64,000 nt of DNA from Lachnospiraceae bacterium (GTDB lineage: Bacteria; Bacillota; Clostridia; Lachnospirales; Lachnospiraceae), in the NCBI GenBank assembly GCA_024697065.1, contig JAILGE010000028.1, positions 32,905 to 96,904 on the forward strand, given 5' to 3'. Shown one piece after another: positions 36,910 to 45,991 of the stretch. Below the pieces are notes generated by a model, which saw only the letters and a list, made by a program, of their open reading frames with translations, was not told the origin of the DNA and did not search any database. The stretch's first letter is position 1; every line of letters starts with the position of its first letter. Position numbers and translations under genes: made by a program.

Positions 36910-38163
36910 TTAAAGATATCCCATGGGATCAACATAGTTGCCGTTAAGTCTCACACCAAAGTGAAGATGATTACCTGTAGATCTTCCCGTAGACCCCACA
37001 GCAGCTATCTTCTGTGCCTTGCTTACGGTATCTCCCTTTGATACATACAAAGCGGAAGCATGCATATAGATGGTGTAAAGACCGTCTCCATGGTCTATCA
37101 TTATATAATTTCCCATACTCGATGAGTATGCTGCAGCAACAACTTTTCCGTCATATGCCGCAAGTATCGGTGATCCTCCAGGTGCTGCAAGATCTACTCC
37201 GTTATGGAATTTCTGAACCTTAAGAGTAGGATGCATTCGCCATCCGAAGGGATCGGATATCCTTGTGTAGGAAGGTGCAGGCCAGGCAAAAGCCCCTCCG
37301 TTGAAGTGGATCTTCGTTGCCTCATCCAAAGCAGCCTTATCGGCTGCAACCTGCGCTTCCAATGCCGCGATAATAGCATTCTGATCCGCTATCTCAGCAT
37401 CATAATCCGCTATCGCATCTTCATTTGCTGCAATATCCGATGAATACTGATCTATCTGAGCCTTCTTCTCTCCGATCAGCACATTGATGTTTTCCTGTTC
37501 TTCCTCAGCTGCTGCCCTGGTCTCTTCCAGTACTTCCTTTTCTTCATCAATGACGCTTCTGCACAGCTCAACATTCTGTATGACAAGCCTGTACTCATCC
37601 AGCATATTCCTGTCATACCGGTTCAACTCTTCGATATATTCGGATTTATTCAACAGGTCTCCGAAGGAATCAGCATTGAGCAGCAGCTCGATATACATGC
37701 TCTCTCCGCTCTCATACATAAAGCGGATCCTTTCCTTCATGGCCTCGTACTGCGCATCAGCTACAGCCTGGGCAGCTTCAAGCTCGATCTCTTTTTGGGC
37801 AATCTCGGCTTCCTTAGCCTCAACCTGTTCATTCAGATTGTCTATCTTCCCCTGGAGCTCCGTCACTTCCGCATCAAGCTCGGTGACATAGTCGGTCATT
37901 TCTTTCTTCTCGGACCGAAGATTATTTACTATCGCCTGAATATTGGAACGGCCTGCTGCCAAGGCCTTTTTCTGAGCCTCAAGATCGCTTAACTGACCTT
38001 CCTTCTCATCGATACTGGCCTGCAGTTCCGCAACAGTCCTCTTGTCTCCTTTGTCATCATCGTCATCGTTATCGGCAAATGATGATGTCCCCGTAAAGAG
38101 AACCAGAAAACCAAAAACCCATATATATATGATCGCACGTATGATCTTTGTCTTCAAAAGCAA
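36910..38163 (-). CDS. M23 peptidoglycan hydrolase with coiled coils (EnvC/PcsB-like FtsEX partner)
   Basis: 417 residues. The start is TTG at 38163; no ATG lies nearby, AGAGGCGGGG precedes it, and a signal peptide (basic start, hydrophobic run, cut near ADN at about residue 31) follows directly. Long coiled coils cover about 35-280. The C-terminal LytM/M23 domain has the Zn motifs RISDPFGWRMHP, KFHNGVDLAAP and GNHLHFGV. Family knowledge: such coiled-coil hydrolases are activated by FtsEX (EnvC in E. coli binds amidases; PcsB and CwlO cleave directly). All catalytic histidines look intact, so it is probably a hydrolase itself. Confidence 0.94.
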   Translation of the reverse strand: MLLKTKIIRAIIYIWVFGFLVLFTGTSSFADNDDDDDKGDKRTVAELQASIDEKEGQLSDLEAQKKALAAGRSNIQAIVNNLRSEKKEMTDYVTELDAEVTELQGKIDNLNEQVEAKEAEIAQKEIELEAAQAVADAQYEAMKERIRFMYESGESMYIELLLNADSFGDLLNKSEYIEELNRYDRNMLDEYRLVIQNVELCRSVIDEEKEVLEETRAAAEEEQENINVLIGEKKAQIDQYSSDIAANEDAIADYDAEIADQNAIIAALEAQVAADKAALDEATKIHFNGGAFAWPAPSYTRISDPFGWRMHPTLKVQKFHNGVDLAAPGGSPILAAYDGKVVAAAYSSSMGNYIMIDHGDGLYTIYMHASALYVSKGDTVSKAQKIAAVGSTGRSTGNHLHFGVRLNGNYVDPMGYL

Positions 38164-38185
38164 TATCCCCGCCTCTTATCATCCG

Positions 38186-39082
38186 TCAGACTCTGAGTCT
38201 TCTTCTGACTGTAAAAAAGCTTCCGAAGAAACCTATGCCTATACCCACTGCCAGACAGACGGGGAACAGGTATGTAAATACCTGATCCACGGGTAAGAAT
38301 TGCAATACCTCTTTGAGAACCGTAAATCTGTTCTGAACATAAAGAATTACCTTGTCATACAGAACATAGATGATAGCCGAAGGAATGATGGCGCCCACAG
38401 CACCTATCACTATACCCTCAATGACAAAAGGTGATCTTACAAAGAAATCCGTCGCACCGATATATTTCATTATGGCTATCTCTTCACTTCTTACAGAGAT
38501 ACCGATCATTACGGTGTTGGAGATAAGGAATATCGATACCAGAAGAAGGATCGCGATTATTCCTACAGATACATATGTGAGGAGGCTGTTGAAACTGCTG
38601 AGCATATTTGCGGTGATCTCGGAACAGTTAACCCTTCTTACGCCCTCGATACCTTTAAGGTAATTAACCAGATCTGCCTGCTGTGATACATCCTTTAAGT
38701 AGATCTCATAGTTTTCCGAATTTTCCAACGGGTTCTCCGTGAAGCCGTCAGAATACTCTCCGAGATATGAAGTTTTGAAACTCTCCCATGCCTGATCGGC
38801 AGACACAAACTCTGCCTTGCTTACTGCCGGATGCGCGATGATGAGATTACCTATCTCCGCGATCCTTTCATCACTTATGTCCTCGTTGAAGAATACTGTG
38901 ACGGATACGCCTTCCTCTGCACTCCTTACCATATGTTCCAGATTATAGAATACCGAAAAACCTATACCAAACAGGAAAAGGCATGCTGCTATGGTCGCAA
39001 CCGATGCAAGCGTGAACCATTTATTTCTGAAAGTGCTTGCAACGCCCTGTTTGAGCAGATATAAAAAAGTCCTAATCTTCAT
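38186..39082 (-). CDS. ftsX: Cell-division membrane protein FtsX
   Basis: 298 residues. TM1 (about 22-44), an extracytoplasmic domain (about 45-170), then three helices (about 172-195, 222-245 and 268-290), the FtsX topology. The FFNEDISDERIAEI and FVSADQAWESFK stretches match the Firmicutes ECD. It forms the FtsEX ABC-like complex, which uses ATP not for transport but to activate the peptidoglycan hydrolase outside. The start overlaps ftsE by 11 bases, and the M23 gene begins 22 bases after it. Confidence 0.95.
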   Translation of the reverse strand: MKIRTFLYLLKQGVASTFRNKWFTLASVATIAACLFLFGIGFSVFYNLEHMVRSAEEGVSVTVFFNEDISDERIAEIGNLIIAHPAVSKAEFVSADQAWESFKTSYLGEYSDGFTENPLENSENYEIYLKDVSQQADLVNYLKGIEGVRRVNCSEITANMLSSFNSLLTYVSVGIIAILLLVSIFLISNTVMIGISVRSEEIAIMKYIGATDFFVRSPFVIEGIVIGAVGAIIPSAIIYVLYDKVILYVQNRFTVLKEVLQFLPVDQVFTYLFPVCLAVGIGIGFFGSFFTVRRRLRV

Positions 39083-40373
39083 TATCGTAATTACCCTCTT
39101 CGATATCGCTTATCACTACCCCCTTCTTGATGGTGATAACGCGATGGTTCATGTTATTAACGATCTTGTCATTATGGGTAACTACAAGAACAGTAGTCCC
39201 CTCCTTATTTACCTGTTCCAGCAGATTCATGATCTCGATGGTATTTTTGGGATCAAGGTTACCTGTAGGCTCGTCTGCAAGAAGGATCTGAGGCTTGTTT
39301 ACAAGCGCCCTTGCAAGTGCGACTCTCTGCTGCTCACCACCGGAAAGCTCATCTGTCCTTGCTCTGTATTTACCTGCGAGTCCTACCTTGCCGAGTATCT
39401 CAGGAACATTTTTGCGCATCTGTCTCGGAGATGCCTCAACAATACGCTGCGCAAATGCAACATTATCATAAACATTCCTGTCTTTCAGTAATCTGAAATC
39501 CTGGAATACAACACCCATGTTTCTGCGAAGCTTGGGAACCCTGCTCCTGCGAAGTTTGTCCAGCTTGAAATCTCCGACAGTAATGGAGCCTTCCGTAGGA
39601 AGTGTCTCTCTGAGAAGAAGTCTGATGAGCGTTGATTTTCCCGATCCGCTCTCTCCGACAATAAATACGAACTCACCTTTCTTAATGGTGATATTGACCT
39701 TATTGAGTGCAGGCGACGGCTTGTGCTCATAATACTTTGTCACATTGTCCAGTACTATGATATTATCCTTGCTGCTGTTGGATTTCTTTCTCTTTCTCCC
39801 GAGGAGTCCTCTGCTTTTCTGACTCTTTTCCGCATCAGAAAAGGCGCTCTGTTGATCGGAAGATGTTTTACCTTCCTTCAGAGCTTCCCTCTCTCGCTTT
39901 TTCTTTTCTTTCCTTCTTCTCTTCTTCTCCTCGGCCTCTGCCAGGGCGACCATTGTCTCGTCCATGGGAACCGTGTCACGAAGAGTTTTCTCAAACATCT
40001 CGCTGGGCTTTAACTGAGCCTCAACGTCATCTTCATCGAATATTCCGTCATATTCCGTGGATGAATCATATTCTTCGTCTGCATATTGTTCTTCATCCGA
40101 AGATTCCCCGGCATATCCTGTCACATCCGTATCTTCCGCGTTCTCATCACTTTGAAGCTCAGCTTCCGCATCGATACCGGCTTCATATGTTTCAGGTTCT
40201 GCATCTCCTGTTGCAGTTTCCTGAACATCGTCCTCATTATCAGCTGCATCCATATCAGCTTCAGCAGTGCCGGCTTCTTTTTCAGCAGCCTCTTTATCCG
40301 CAGCCACCTTTTCTCTCAGATCGGCTACCGCGGCTCTAAGCTCTTCAGAGTCTTCAAGTTCTCTCTTTTTCAA
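39072..40373 (-). CDS. ftsE: Cell-division ATPase FtsE with a large acidic N-terminal extension
   Basis: 433 residues, roughly 200 more than a normal FtsE. The ABC domain starts at about 205 (IIVLDNVTKYY), with Walker A GESGSGKST at 240-248, signature LSGGEQQRVALARAL, and Walker B ILLADEPTGNLDP. Residues 1-204 are an E/D/A-rich low-complexity region (net acidic through about 135) and then a basic patch (KKRRRKEKKKRERE and GRKRKK). The extension is in frame with no internal RBS-like site seen near residue 200. FtsE powers FtsX. The extension looks disordered and may dock other division proteins. Confidence 0.93.
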   Translation of the reverse strand: MKKRELEDSEELRAAVADLREKVAADKEAAEKEAGTAEADMDAADNEDDVQETATGDAEPETYEAGIDAEAELQSDENAEDTDVTGYAGESSDEEQYADEEYDSSTEYDGIFDEDDVEAQLKPSEMFEKTLRDTVPMDETMVALAEAEEKKRRRKEKKKREREALKEGKTSSDQQSAFSDAEKSQKSRGLLGRKRKKSNSSKDNIIVLDNVTKYYEHKPSPALNKVNITIKKGEFVFIVGESGSGKSTLIRLLLRETLPTEGSITVGDFKLDKLRRSRVPKLRRNMGVVFQDFRLLKDRNVYDNVAFAQRIVEASPRQMRKNVPEILGKVGLAGKYRARTDELSGGEQQRVALARALVNKPQILLADEPTGNLDPKNTIEIMNLLEQVNKEGTTVLVVTHNDKIVNNMNHRVITIKKGVVISDIEEGNYDNED

Positions 40374-40392
40374 GTTGTCCTCCCCGTGTTGA

Positions 40393-41484
40393 TCAGAAGT
40401 CCTTCGATTCCATATACTTCATGTACTTGACTACCATAAGAGCGATCTTGAATGTAATGGCATCTTCGAATACCCTGAGATCGAGATTGGTACTCTTCTG
40501 GAGCTTATCAAGTCTGTAAACAAGAGTATTTCTGTGTATGAACAGCTGACGTGATGTCTCGGAAACATTCAGGCTGTTCTCAAAGAACTTATTGATTGTT
40601 GTAAGTGTTTCCTCATCGAAGTCTTCAGGGTTCCTGTCTCCGAAGATCTCTTCGATGAACATCTGGCACAAAGGCATCGGAAGCTGATATATAAGACGTC
40701 CGATCCCCAGCTCGTCGTAAGATATGATCTTCTTTTCTTCGAAGAAGATCCTTCCCACATCAAGAGCCACCTTTGCTTCCTTATAGGAGCGGCTGACATC
40801 CTTTATCTCTTCTACGGGATTACCGTAAGCGATACGGACATTCTTCACGCCCTCTTTTTCAAGATATGCCGAAATATTCTTTGCAGTCTTGGCTACGTCT
40901 GCTTCGGTCTCGTCATCTGCCAGCTCTTCCACGATGATAACACTGTTCTCATCAACTGCCGTAACGATCTCCTTGGAACCTGTAAGTCCCAGGCAGTCCT
41001 TAACCAGCTCTACCGCATTGATCTCTTTATCTCTTCCGGTCTCGGCAATCAGCACTACTCTCTTCATATTGATCTGGAGATGAAGTTTTTTCGCTCTGCT
41101 GTAAATATCCACAAGAAGCAGATTATCAAGTAGCAGATTCTTAATGAAGTTATCCTTATCAAATCTTTCTTTGTAAGCTACAAGCAGGCCCTGCAGCTGG
41201 AATGCTGCCATCTTACCCACAAGATACGAGTTGTCGCTTCCACCTGAAGCAATAAGGATATATTCTAATCTCTGTTCGTCAAAGATCTTAAAGAAATGAC
41301 AATTCTGAACTTCCTGTCCGTCAGCAGGGGATTTGACGAATTCCCTTACAGCATCCGAAAAATCACGGTTCTCCGAAAAAGTTGCTACAACAGCTTTTCC
41401 ATCTGTATCCGCGACGCACAGCTCAGTGTGAGAGATTGACGTTATCCCGTCGATTGTATTCTGAAGAATCTGATTTGAAATCAT
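40393..41484 (-). CDS. CdaR/PucR-type transcriptional regulator
   Basis: 363 residues. The C-terminal HTH_30 domain (about 300-345) reads FENSLNVSETSRQLFIHRNT followed by LVYRLDKLQ, typical of CdaR/PucR regulators. The middle is GGDEF-like/PucR-type (VKNVRIAYGNPVEEI with SYKEAKVALDVG), and the N-terminus resembles the sugar-diacid recognition domain (ISHTELCVADTDGKAVVATF). It lies only 19 bases before ftsE, so it is probably co-transcribed with the division operon. Its ligand is unknown; relatives respond to sugar diacids or purine catabolites. Confidence 0.88.
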   Translation of the reverse strand: MISNQILQNTIDGITSISHTELCVADTDGKAVVATFSENRDFSDAVREFVKSPADGQEVQNCHFFKIFDEQRLEYILIASGGSDNSYLVGKMAAFQLQGLLVAYKERFDKDNFIKNLLLDNLLLVDIYSRAKKLHLQINMKRVVLIAETGRDKEINAVELVKDCLGLTGSKEIVTAVDENSVIIVEELADDETEADVAKTAKNISAYLEKEGVKNVRIAYGNPVEEIKDVSRSYKEAKVALDVGRIFFEEKKIISYDELGIGRLIYQLPMPLCQMFIEEIFGDRNPEDFDEETLTTINKFFENSLNVSETSRQLFIHRNTLVYRLDKLQKSTNLDLRVFEDAITFKIALMVVKYMKYMESKDF

Positions 41485-41624
41485 ACTTCACTATCTCCTT
41501 ATACAAAATTGACAATAGTTCCTAACGCTTCTTAATAGTTTAGCAACAATTCAAAACCCATTTTAACTGATTTTCACAATAAAATCCATAGTGGCTCTGG
41601 GCGATTTTATAAACTTTTCACAAT

Positions 41625-42179
41625 TTAGTTTTCAACAGCCACCCAAAGCGATGTATTAATTATACTTTTAGCCCTTTCATACAGCTCTTTTTGCCTTTCC
41701 CATGGCAGAAAGACTATAACTGCAGCGGCTTCCGCCTCATTTACCGCATTATACATATCATCGATATCCAGGGATTCATTAAGAATATAGGAATTGACTT
41801 CCGACACCAGATGATCGGTTTCCCGGGGTTGTTCATCCATCACAAAATAAGAGCTGCGAATCTCCTGTTCACGCTCTTCGCTGTCCGTGATGAATATCAC
41901 TCCCTTTTGGGTTCCCGACAGATATTTAATGAACAGTCTGAGGTAATCCTCAGCCTTCATATGATTTTCCATTTCAGAATTGATACCGGTCATGTCATTC
42001 TGACCGCCGGAATAGAACACTGCAAGATCGGACGCTTCCAGCCATGCTGTTTTTTCTTCATCCGCATCCTTCATGGAATCGGATGATAACAGACAGACAA
42101 TCCTGTTAAGTCCCGGTAACTCCAGCAGCCCCCTTGTCCGGTCAAGGCATTCTTTTAAAGGCAGATCTTCCAGATTCAT
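41625..42179 (-). CDS. Unknown protein, possibly a divergent WecG/TagA/CpsF (GT26)-like protein
   Basis: 184 residues, not confidently recognised. No membrane helix, strongly acidic. The order of blocks recalls GT26 proteins: a WLEASDLAVFYSGG strand, then YLRLFIKYLSGTQKGVIFIT with DSEEREQEI (like the vfllGG-pe block), and a C-terminal AEAAAVIVFLPWERQKELYE with SLWVAVEN, comparable to the lvGlG-PkQE-w and igVG blocks. The key Gly residues are mostly missing, so it would be inactive or changed. This comparison is from memory and weak. It is a single gene with an extended -10 promoter, divergent from the HPt gene. Confidence 0.6.
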   Translation of the reverse strand: MNLEDLPLKECLDRTRGLLELPGLNRIVCLLSSDSMKDADEEKTAWLEASDLAVFYSGGQNDMTGINSEMENHMKAEDYLRLFIKYLSGTQKGVIFITDSEEREQEIRSSYFVMDEQPRETDHLVSEVNSYILNESLDIDDMYNAVNEAEAAAVIVFLPWERQKELYERAKSIINTSLWVAVEN

Positions 42180-42245
42180 AAATATACCTCAGTTCTCAGA
42201 GATCATATATCTGATCGATTATCATACCTCTCCCCACACGGGGTT

Positions 42246-42254
42246 ATTATACCA
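42246..42254 (-). promoter_or_regulatory. Extended -10 promoter of the gene at 41625
   Basis: On the minus strand, TGGTATAAT lies 67 bases before the ATG at 42179. There is no convincing -35. Confidence 0.5.
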
Positions 42255-42320
42255 TAATCAGTCGGTGCTCGACATCCCTGTCTCGCGACAGCATAAGTTT
42301 ACTTTTTGATGCCATTGACC

Positions 42321-42326
42321 TATAAT
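42321..42326 (+). promoter_or_regulatory. -10 box of the HPt gene
   Basis: A perfect TATAAT, with TTTACT 17 bases upstream (42298-42303) as a possible -35. AGGGGG precedes the ATG at 42406. Confidence 0.5.
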
Positions 42327-42405
42327 CAGACTTAATCGGATATGCGATAAACCATCCGGTATCACTATGCATGTTAAGTATCGAGCATTATTTCAGGGGG
42401 CTGAA

Positions 42406-42756
42406 ATGGATAGAAAGATTCTGGAAGAAGGCGGCATCGATTATGCCGACGGATTGGCAAGATGTCTCAATGACAGTTCGCTGTATGAAAGAGTCCTGGA
42501 AAAATTCCCTGCTGATAAGAGCTACAGCAAGATAGTCGAGTCACTGGCTGCCGGAGATGCCAAAGCAGCTTTTGAAGCAGCTCACACTTTAAAGGGTGTA
42601 TCGGCCAATCTGGGATTGAAAGATCTGTATGATTCAGTTTTTGTTCTGGTGGAATCCCTTAGAAATGCTTCTGACATCTCAGGTGCCGAACCTCTCATGC
42701 CTCCTGTCGTATCTAATTACGACCGTGTGATCAGGGCATTGGAAAACGCACAGTGA
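42406..42756 (+). CDS. Stand-alone HPt phosphotransfer protein
   Basis: 116 residues from the ATG at 42406, chosen because AGGGGG sits 7 bases upstream; an in-frame ATG at 42367 has no RBS. The HPt motif EAAHTLKGVSANLG puts the phospho-accepting histidine at residue 60. No kinase or output domain. HPt proteins pass phosphate between receiver domains. The only hybrid kinase visible (55088-57214) already carries its own HPt, so the partner is elsewhere. It converges on the butyrate operon and shares the terminator at 42812-42840. Confidence 0.9.
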   Translation: MDRKILEEGGIDYADGLARCLNDSSLYERVLEKFPADKSYSKIVESLAAGDAKAAFEAAHTLKGVSANLGLKDLYDSVFVLVESLRNASDISGAEPLMPPVVSNYDRVIRALENAQ

Positions 42757-42811
42757 TCCGTTCTTTCCCTCTCTGAACCGCAACCCGTAAAACATATAAT
42801 TCAGTATAAAA

Positions 42812-42840
42812 AAACCCGCGGAGATGATCTCCGCGGGTTT
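42812..42840 (-). terminator. Strong terminator of the butyrate operon
   Basis: 13-bp perfect arms (AAACCCGCGGAGA / TCTCCGCGGGTTT) with a 3-base loop. On the minus strand a run of seven T follows. It could also help end the HPt transcript from the other side. Confidence 0.93.
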
Positions 42841-42869
42841 ACTCATCTTCTGATCAATTATCAGACCGA

Positions 42870-43916
42870 TCAGCCCTTTGCAGCCTTCTCAGCCTTGATA
42901 GCCTCAGTAAGCTTGGGAACGATCTTGTTAAGGTCGCCTACTACACCGTAGTCAGCTACTGAGAAGATAGGAGCGTCCTCATCCTTGTTGATAGCAACAA
43001 TAAGATCAGACTCTTCCATACCTGCAACGTGCTGGATAGCACCTGAGATACCGATAGCAAAGTAGATCTTAGGTCTAACGGTCTTACCTGTCTGTCCAAC
43101 CTGAAGATCCTTTGACTTCCATCCTGCATCTACAACTGCACGAGAGCAGGAAACTGTTCCGCCAAGTGCATCAGCAAGGTCCTCAAGAAGCTTGAAGTTC
43201 TCTGCAGATCCAACACCTCTACCGCCTGATACAAGAACCTGTGCGTCCATGATATCTTCTGTAGTGGAAACTGCCTTAACGATCTCCTTGATAGTAACGT
43301 ACTTGTTATCAGGTGTGAATCCGGGATTGAACTCAACTATCTCAGCTTCAGCGCCCTTGATGGGATCGATCTTCTGCATAACGCCGGGACGAACAGTAGC
43401 CATCTGAGGACGGTTGTTCGGGCAAGCGATGGTAGCGATAGTATTACCGCCGAATGCAGGACGTGTCATAAGAAGCTGATTCTTCTTCTGCTCCTGACCG
43501 GGTACTGCAGTGATAGGGAAATCACCGATCTCGAGTGATGTGCAGTCTGCAGTAAGACCTGTCTGTACCCTTGCGGAAACTGTAGGACCAAGGTCACGAC
43601 CGATGGCAGTTGCACCTACGAGCATGATCTCAGGCTTGAACTCATTGATAACAGCTGAAAGAGCATGTGCATAAGGCTCTGTTCTGTAATCCTTAAGCTC
43701 AGGATCATCAACAAGGATGACACGGTCAGCGCCGTACTCTGCAAGACCTTTGCAAAGATCCTTAACGCCTGATCCGATAAGAACTGCTGTAACCTTTGCA
43801 TCAAGGGGAGCAGCAAGCTCTTTTGCCTTTCCAAGCAGTTCATATGCGATGGGGCTTGTCTCGCCATCTACCTGCTGTGCGTAGATAAACACGCCCTTAT
43901 ATTCTTCAAGATTCAT
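42870..43916 (-). CDS. etfA: Electron transfer flavoprotein alpha subunit
   Basis: 348 residues. The N-terminal domain begins YKGVFIYAQQVDGETSPIAY. The C-terminal FAD domain holds GGRGVGSAENFKLLEDLADA, then SRAVVDAGW, VGQTGKTVRPKIYFA and the GISGAIQH motif that contacts FAD. With EtfB and Bcd it forms the Bcd/Etf complex, which oxidises NADH and couples crotonyl-CoA reduction to ferredoxin reduction by flavin-based bifurcation. It is the last gene of the operon, 35 bases after etfB, and is followed by the strong terminator. Confidence 0.97.
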   Translation of the reverse strand: MNLEEYKGVFIYAQQVDGETSPIAYELLGKAKELAAPLDAKVTAVLIGSGVKDLCKGLAEYGADRVILVDDPELKDYRTEPYAHALSAVINEFKPEIMLVGATAIGRDLGPTVSARVQTGLTADCTSLEIGDFPITAVPGQEQKKNQLLMTRPAFGGNTIATIACPNNRPQMATVRPGVMQKIDPIKGAEAEIVEFNPGFTPDNKYVTIKEIVKAVSTTEDIMDAQVLVSGGRGVGSAENFKLLEDLADALGGTVSCSRAVVDAGWKSKDLQVGQTGKTVRPKIYFAIGISGAIQHVAGMEESDLIVAINKDEDAPIFSVADYGVVGDLNKIVPKLTEAIKAEKAAKG

Positions 43917-43951
43917 TTATGATCTTTCTCCTTTCAATATGATGATCTGCA

Positions 43952-44743
43952 TCAGATAGCATGCTTCTCGTTGAGCTTTCCAACGATATAGGAAACAGCA
44001 TCGTCGGGAGAGTCGGGAACTACCTTTTCACCGGCACCCTTACGAACCTTATCGGAAGCCTTAGCGATCTTGGTAGGAGATCCTGCAAGACCGATGTTGG
44101 AATCATCAACATCCTTAAGATCATCTCTTCCCCATGTGGTGATCTCTGCTGCACATGCATCAAAGATTCCGCCGGGAGTCATATATCTGGGCTCGTTTAA
44201 TTCAGCAAGAGCTGTTACAAGGCAGGGAAGCTTAGCTTCAACCATCATGTAACGGTCATCGAACTGACGCTTAACAGTAACGGTCTTTGCCTTATCATCA
44301 ACCTTGATATCTTCTGCATAAGAAATTACAGGAAGACCAAGGTGCTCAGCGATCTGAGGTCCAACCTGAGCTGTATCTCCATCGATAGCCTGACGGCCTG
44401 TGATGATGAGATCATACTCAAGATTTCTTAATGCGCCTGCGATAGTTGTTGATGTTGCCCATGTATCTGCACCACCGAGTCTTCTGTCTGTTACGAGAAC
44501 GCCCTTATCAGCGCCCATAGCAATAGCCTCGCGAAGTACATCTGCTGCCTTGGGAAGTCCCATTGTAAGAACAGTAACTTCTGCTCCATACTGATCCTTA
44601 AGTCTCAGAGCTGCTTCAAGACCTGCCTTGTCGTCAGGGTTCATGATTGCAAGCATTGCGGCTCTGTCAAGGGTTCCATCGGGATTGAATTTTACTCCGC
44701 CCTTTGTATCGGGAACCTGCTTTACGCAAACTACAATTTTCAT
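43952..44743 (-). CDS. etfB: Electron transfer flavoprotein beta subunit
   Basis: 263 residues. It starts KIVVCVKQVPDTKGGVKFNP; further EtfB motifs are AIMNPDDKAGLEAALRLKDQ, LIITGRQAIDGDTAQVGPQI and LPCLVTALAELNEPRYMTPG. EtfB carries the bifurcating flavin and NADH site in the clostridial complex. It lies between bcd and etfA. The pattern of being fused to butyryl-CoA dehydrogenase in the operon, rather than near fatty-acid oxidation genes, favours the bifurcating type; this is inferred. Confidence 0.97.
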   Translation of the reverse strand: MKIVVCVKQVPDTKGGVKFNPDGTLDRAAMLAIMNPDDKAGLEAALRLKDQYGAEVTVLTMGLPKAADVLREAIAMGADKGVLVTDRRLGGADTWATSTTIAGALRNLEYDLIITGRQAIDGDTAQVGPQIAEHLGLPVISYAEDIKVDDKAKTVTVKRQFDDRYMMVEAKLPCLVTALAELNEPRYMTPGGIFDACAAEITTWGRDDLKDVDDSNIGLAGSPTKIAKASDKVRKGAGEKVVPDSPDDAVSYIVGKLNEKHAI

Positions 44744-44794
44744 ATTATCCTTTCCTGCCGTACAATAACGGCATCCGTTTTTTAATCTCTTAAA

Positions 44795-45961
44795 TTATTT
44801 AAGAATATTTGCAGAAATAACCATACGCTGAACTTCGCTTGTGCCTTCGTAGATCTCTGTGATCTTGGCATCACGCATCATACGCTCTACATCATATTCA
44901 CGGATGTAACCGTAACCGCCGTGCAGCTGAACAGCCTTTGTTGTAACTTCCATTGCAACTTCTGCGGCATAAAGCTTAGCCATGGCAGCCTCAACAGAAT
45001 ATGAGATCTTAGGATTCTTAACATACTCATCCTTCTTTGCCGCAGCGCGGTAAACAAGATACTGAGCAGCCTGAACCTTTGTAGCCATATCAGCGAGCTG
45101 GAACTGTGTGTTCTGGAACTGAGCGATGGATCTGCCGAACTGCTTTCTCTCTTTTACGTAATTGATAGTTGTCTCAAGAGCGCCCTCTGCAAGGCCGAGT
45201 GCCTGAGCAGCGATACCGATACGTCCACCATCAAGTGTGTGCATTGCGATATTGAAGCCCTTGCCCTGTGCACCGAGGAGGTTCTCCTTGGGAATTCTGC
45301 AGTCTGTGAAGATAAGCTCATAGGTTGATGAACCTCTGATACCCATCTTTGCTTCCTTAACACCGAATGTGAATCCGGGTGTTCCCTTTTCAACGATGAA
45401 TGCGGAGATCTCTTTCATGAACTTACCGCGCTTCTCGATCTTGCCGGTAACAGCGAAGATAACATAGATATCTGCTTCCTTACCGTTTGTGATGAAGCAC
45501 TTGGATCCGTTGAGAACCCACTCATCTCCTTCAAGAACAGCCTTGGTCTGCTGACCCTGAGCGTCTGTACCTGCGCCGGGCTCTGTAAGACCGAAAGCAC
45601 CGAGCTTCTCGCCCTTAGCAAGGGGAACAAGGTACTTCTGCTTCTGCTCTTCTGTACCGAATGTAAGGATAGGATCAGCGCAGAGAGATGTATGAGCAGA
45701 AAGGATAACGCCTGTTGTGCCGCATACCTTTGATAACTCTTCTACTGCCATGATGTATGTAAGAACATCACAACCCTGTCCGCCGTACTCCTTGGGAATG
45801 GGGATTCCGAGGAATCCGTACTTAGCCATCTTGTCTACTGTGGGTCTGGGGAACTTTTCTTCCTCATCAGTCTCCTGAGCAAGAGGCTTAGCTTCATTCA
45901 CAGCGAAATCCTTAAACAGCTGTCTCGCCATTTCATGCTGTTTATCTAATGTGAAATCCAT
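44795..45961 (-). CDS. bcd: Butyryl-CoA dehydrogenase (acyl-CoA dehydrogenase family)
   Basis: 388 residues, usual for short-chain acyl-CoA dehydrogenases. FAD/substrate motifs: [19 protein letters not shown] and [13 protein letters not shown]. The catalytic glutamate is in [15 protein letters not shown] near the C-terminus. [18 protein letters not shown] and [20 protein letters not shown] complete the fold. It reduces crotonyl-CoA to butyryl-CoA, with electrons from EtfAB. Spacing to hbd is 30 bases and to etfB 51 bases. Confidence 0.97.
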   Translation of the reverse strand: MDFTLDKQHEMARQLFKDFAVNEAKPLAQETDEEEKFPRPTVDKMAKYGFLGIPIPKEYGGQGCDVLTYIMAVEELSKVCGTTGVILSAHTSLCADPILTFGTEEQKQKYLVPLAKGEKLGAFGLTEPGAGTDAQGQQTKAVLEGDEWVLNGSKCFITNGKEADIYVIFAVTGKIEKRGKFMKEISAFIVEKGTPGFTFGVKEAKMGIRGSSTYELIFTDCRIPKENLLGAQGKGFNIAMHTLDGGRIGIAAQALGLAEGALETTINYVKERKQFGRSIAQFQNTQFQLADMATKVQAAQYLVYRAAAKKDEYVKNPKISYSVEAAMAKLYAAEVAMEVTTKAVQLHGGYGYIREYDVERMMRDAKITEIYEGTSEVQRMVISANILK

Positions 45962-45991
45962 CTTGTTTTTATCCTCCGTAATTTTTATTTA

